Shown here piece after piece: positions 62,342 through 64,000 of a stretch of DNA of 64,000 bases (its first letter is position 1; every line of letters begins with the position of its first letter). This stretch comes from Clostridium felsineum DSM 794 (lineage in GTDB: Bacteria; Bacillota; Clostridia; Clostridiales; Clostridiaceae), in assembly GCF_002006355.2 (NCBI RefSeq), contig NZ_CP096980.1, positions 3,472,001 through 3,536,000 of the forward strand, in the 5' to 3' direction. The notes under the pieces were generated by a model, which worked only from the letters and a program-made list of their open reading frames with translations, was not told where the DNA came from and ran no database searches. The translations under genes were made by a program, and so were the position numbers.

Positions 62342-63304
62342 CTATATTATTTTTCTAGTATATTGAAAAAATTCTTCATAAGCATTAGCTTCACTTTCAA
62401 ATTTACTTTCATCAATTGTAAATTGATCTATCCTACCTCCATCAAGTTCCATAGTACCTTCAAATACAAAAGTTGCATTACCAATAAATTCAACCCAATA
62501 ATCTTCATCACTATTATGAACAATTGTTTTTATAGCACCACCATCATTGTATACATTTATTATTTTATCAAATTTAACCTTTTCACTTATACAACTCACT
62601 ATACTTGATGCAGTCATTGCCGTTCCACAAGATTTAGTTAAACCAACTCCCCTTTCATATGTTTTAACATATATATTATTACCCTCAATAACTCTTACAA
62701 AACTTACATTAACACCTTGAGGTAGAACCTCTTTTGTAGCATTGGCTTTTTCCCCAAGTTCTACTAACTTATCAGTATCTATTGAAGATACTATAGATAC
62801 TAAATGTGGATTCGTTATACTAACTGCAGTAAAATCAAATTCATTAGATAATTGTGGTATTTTATCAAACAATAATTTTTCTTTTGTATAATTTAGAGGA
62901 AGGGAATTCACATTAAGTGAAACAGATTTTATATCTATTTTAACTGTTTTTACACCTTCATATATATCATCCTGTGCATTTACCCAATACCTAGCCTTCA
63001 AAGTTTCAATTTCTACTTTTTCTTTTTTTAACATTTCAATAACGTATCTTCCAACACATCTGAGTCCATTACCACACATTTCAGCCTCAGAACCATCTGC
63101 ATTAAAAATTCTCATTTTAGCATCACATATATTACTTTTCTGAACAAATAAAATTCCATCTCCACCAATAAACTTTGCTCTATTACAAGCCTGAATAGCT
63201 ATAGATCTTCTTATTTCATCATTAAAATTATAGTTATTATTATATTCATCAATTAAAATAAAATCATTGCCTGTACCATGACACTTTAATATATTTATTT
63301 CCAC
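62342..63304 (-). CDS. dapF: Diaminopimelate epimerase family protein
   Basis: A 320-residue PLP-independent epimerase for the lysine/peptidoglycan pathway (LL- to meso-diaminopimelate). The two catalytic cysteines are C77 in ADGSEAEMCGNGLRC and C226 in TKSCGTAMTAS; KCHGTGNDFILID opens the protein and TNPHLVS precedes the second half. The last motif deviates from the usual ACGTGA (Ala replaces the second Gly), and the chain is about 40 residues longer than common DapF. A relative acting on another amino acid is therefore possible. Start GTG 63304 follows AAAGGATGC. No other lysine genes are in view. Confidence 0.8.
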   Translation of the reverse strand: MEINILKCHGTGNDFILIDEYNNNYNFNDEIRRSIAIQACNRAKFIGGDGILFVQKSNICDAKMRIFNADGSEAEMCGNGLRCVGRYVIEMLKKEKVEIETLKARYWVNAQDDIYEGVKTVKIDIKSVSLNVNSLPLNYTKEKLLFDKIPQLSNEFDFTAVSITNPHLVSIVSSIDTDKLVELGEKANATKEVLPQGVNVSFVRVIEGNNIYVKTYERGVGLTKSCGTAMTASSIVSCISEKVKFDKIINVYNDGGAIKTIVHNSDEDYWVEFIGNATFVFEGTMELDGGRIDQFTIDESKFESEANAYEEFFQYTRKII

Positions 63305-63399
63305 TATTAATGCATCCTTTCTAAACTTATTTCCAAATAAATTGTATTTACTAACAATTATATCATTAAAATTGTACTATACAATAATTAATCTCATAT

Positions 63400-64000
63400 T
63401 TAGTCCTTATCACTAATATCAGAAATTATTTTAAGTGATATATATCCACTAGAATCATAACTTATTTTAATCTTATGATCATATATGTTGTTTCCATGAA
63501 TATTTTTATCGTATGAATCTAAATTAGCACATCCTTTAACATTTTTAGGAAGCTTAAAGGTTAATGTATTACCTTCTTCTGTCTTTTCATTTTCTACCTC
63601 CATATCAAATAAGTTTTGCTTTTCCTCCATGACCTTTGGTAACATACTACTCTTTTTTACATCATTTACTGCTTTAACTCCTTCTAATATTTCTTTGTCC
63701 AAATTCGTTTTTTCAATAGATTCATCTGCATATTGAATATTATCTATATTATATCTTCCTACAACATCCAAAATATTATTTGCTGATTTATATGCTGATG
63801 AGGTAAGTATAAGCATATCTATTTTTTTTATATCATGAGTTGCAAATACATTAAATATATTATTTTTATCATTACTTTGTGATAAAACCGAAGGTACATC
63901 TATTAATATATTTTTATTATTATACTGTATTACTATACTTTGACCATTTTCCAGACTATATAAATTAAGCGTTTTACCTTTATTTACTACTGTTTTCGTA
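63400..64000 (-). CDS. Degenerate MBL/ComEC-like protein, partial
   Basis: The frame is open to the right edge (last full codon at 63999), so the N-terminus is missing; about 199 residues are visible. LYSLENGQSIVIQYNNKNILIDV and KKIDMLILTSSAY line up with the VGQGDSIL...ILIDTG and IDYLILTHPHEDH segments of ComEC-type MBL domains, but the zinc-binding HxHxDH is absent (TSSAYKSAN). It would therefore be a non-catalytic relative of the lipoprotein at 55460. The C-terminal 80 residues (from about KKSSMLPKVMEEKQN) are a separate beta-rich region. It ends 95 bases before the DapF gene start. Confidence in the fold is moderate. Confidence 0.5.
   Translation of the reverse strand, partial: TKTVVNKGKTLNLYSLENGQSIVIQYNNKNILIDVPSVLSQSNDKNNIFNVFATHDIKKIDMLILTSSAYKSANNILDVVGRYNIDNIQYADESIEKTNLDKEILEGVKAVNDVKKSSMLPKVMEEKQNLFDMEVENEKTEEGNTLTFKLPKNVKGCANLDSYDKNIHGNNIYDHKIKISYDSSGYISLKIISDISDKD

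Overview
The window reads as a chromosome segment of a low-GC, spore-forming, anaerobic Firmicute, most likely a Clostridium of the sensu stricto type. The evidence is the strong A+T bias, GGAGG-type ribosome binding sites with occasional GTG/TTG starts, a CotF-like coat protein, GH24 and GH25 lysozymes, cyclic-di-GMP proteins and many glycosidases. No tRNA, rRNA or CRISPR array was seen.

Layout. (1) 1-2107: left-truncated GH24 lysozyme with SH3-like repeats, and a VanZ-like membrane protein. (2) 2359-4829: a DhuI/DhuD-like isomerase-dehydrogenase pair for uronate-type sugars with a divergent AraC regulator. (3) 4915-9484: GNAT; an operon of FSA-type transaldolase, a DUF4867-like cupin and a FucI-like ketol-isomerase; and an MBL hydrolase that is the last gene of the next unit. 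(4) 9498-16289: GH78 alpha-L-rhamnosidase, GPH sugar symporter, divergent AraC regulator and ROK sugar kinase. (5) 16647-26157: a four-gene operon with a NuoG/GltD-type electron-input subunit, a NuoF/ferredoxin/FAD reductase fusion, a phloretin/diacetylphloroglucinol-hydrolase-like enzyme and a DUF1097 membrane protein, followed by a small orphan gene, a nitrilase-family amidohydrolase and a PucR-type regulator. (6) 26210-27725: a 54-residue ORF and a beta-propeller lipoprotein. (7) 28056-49812: a large glycoside-utilisation island (AraC, two more GH78, two GH1, GH43, GH3, a GH140/DUF4038-like enzyme, an alpha/beta esterase, beta-phosphoglucomutase, two almost identical MFS transporters, and an AraC regulator fused to a GH39-like domain). 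(8) 49864-64000: CotF, a DtxR-family regulator, an IS1595 remnant, a flavodoxin-fold reductase, SGNH protein, HD-GYP protein, GH25 lysozyme, a ComEC-like MBL lipoprotein, a 1783-residue pseudokinase/ATPase/TPR/GGDEF protein, DapF, and a right-truncated degenerate MBL protein.

Working model. Regions 3-7 look like a specialist system for plant phenolic glycosides and rhamnose-rich glycans. Rhamnosidases, glucosidases and possibly an apiosidase would strip the sugars; GPH/MFS carriers, ROK kinase and beta-phosphoglucomutase would handle them; the PhlG/phloretin-hydrolase-like enzyme with its NADH-linked flavoprotein would act on the aglycone. No rhamnose isomerase/kinase/aldolase set of the usual RhaABD type is visible. 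The most unusual single item is the AraC-GH39 fusion: its glycosidase-like domain keeps the nucleophile motif but has lost the acid/base Glu, which suggests a glycosidase fold recruited as a sugar sensor. It is divergent from one copy of a duplicated transporter, across an intergenic region with a long palindrome and a third copy of its half-site. Shared AraC-type direct repeats in front of the GPH carrier and the first rhamnosidase suggest a small regulon.

All family assignments come from reading the sequence without database searches. Starts were moved from the longest frame where a ribosome binding site clearly favoured an internal codon.
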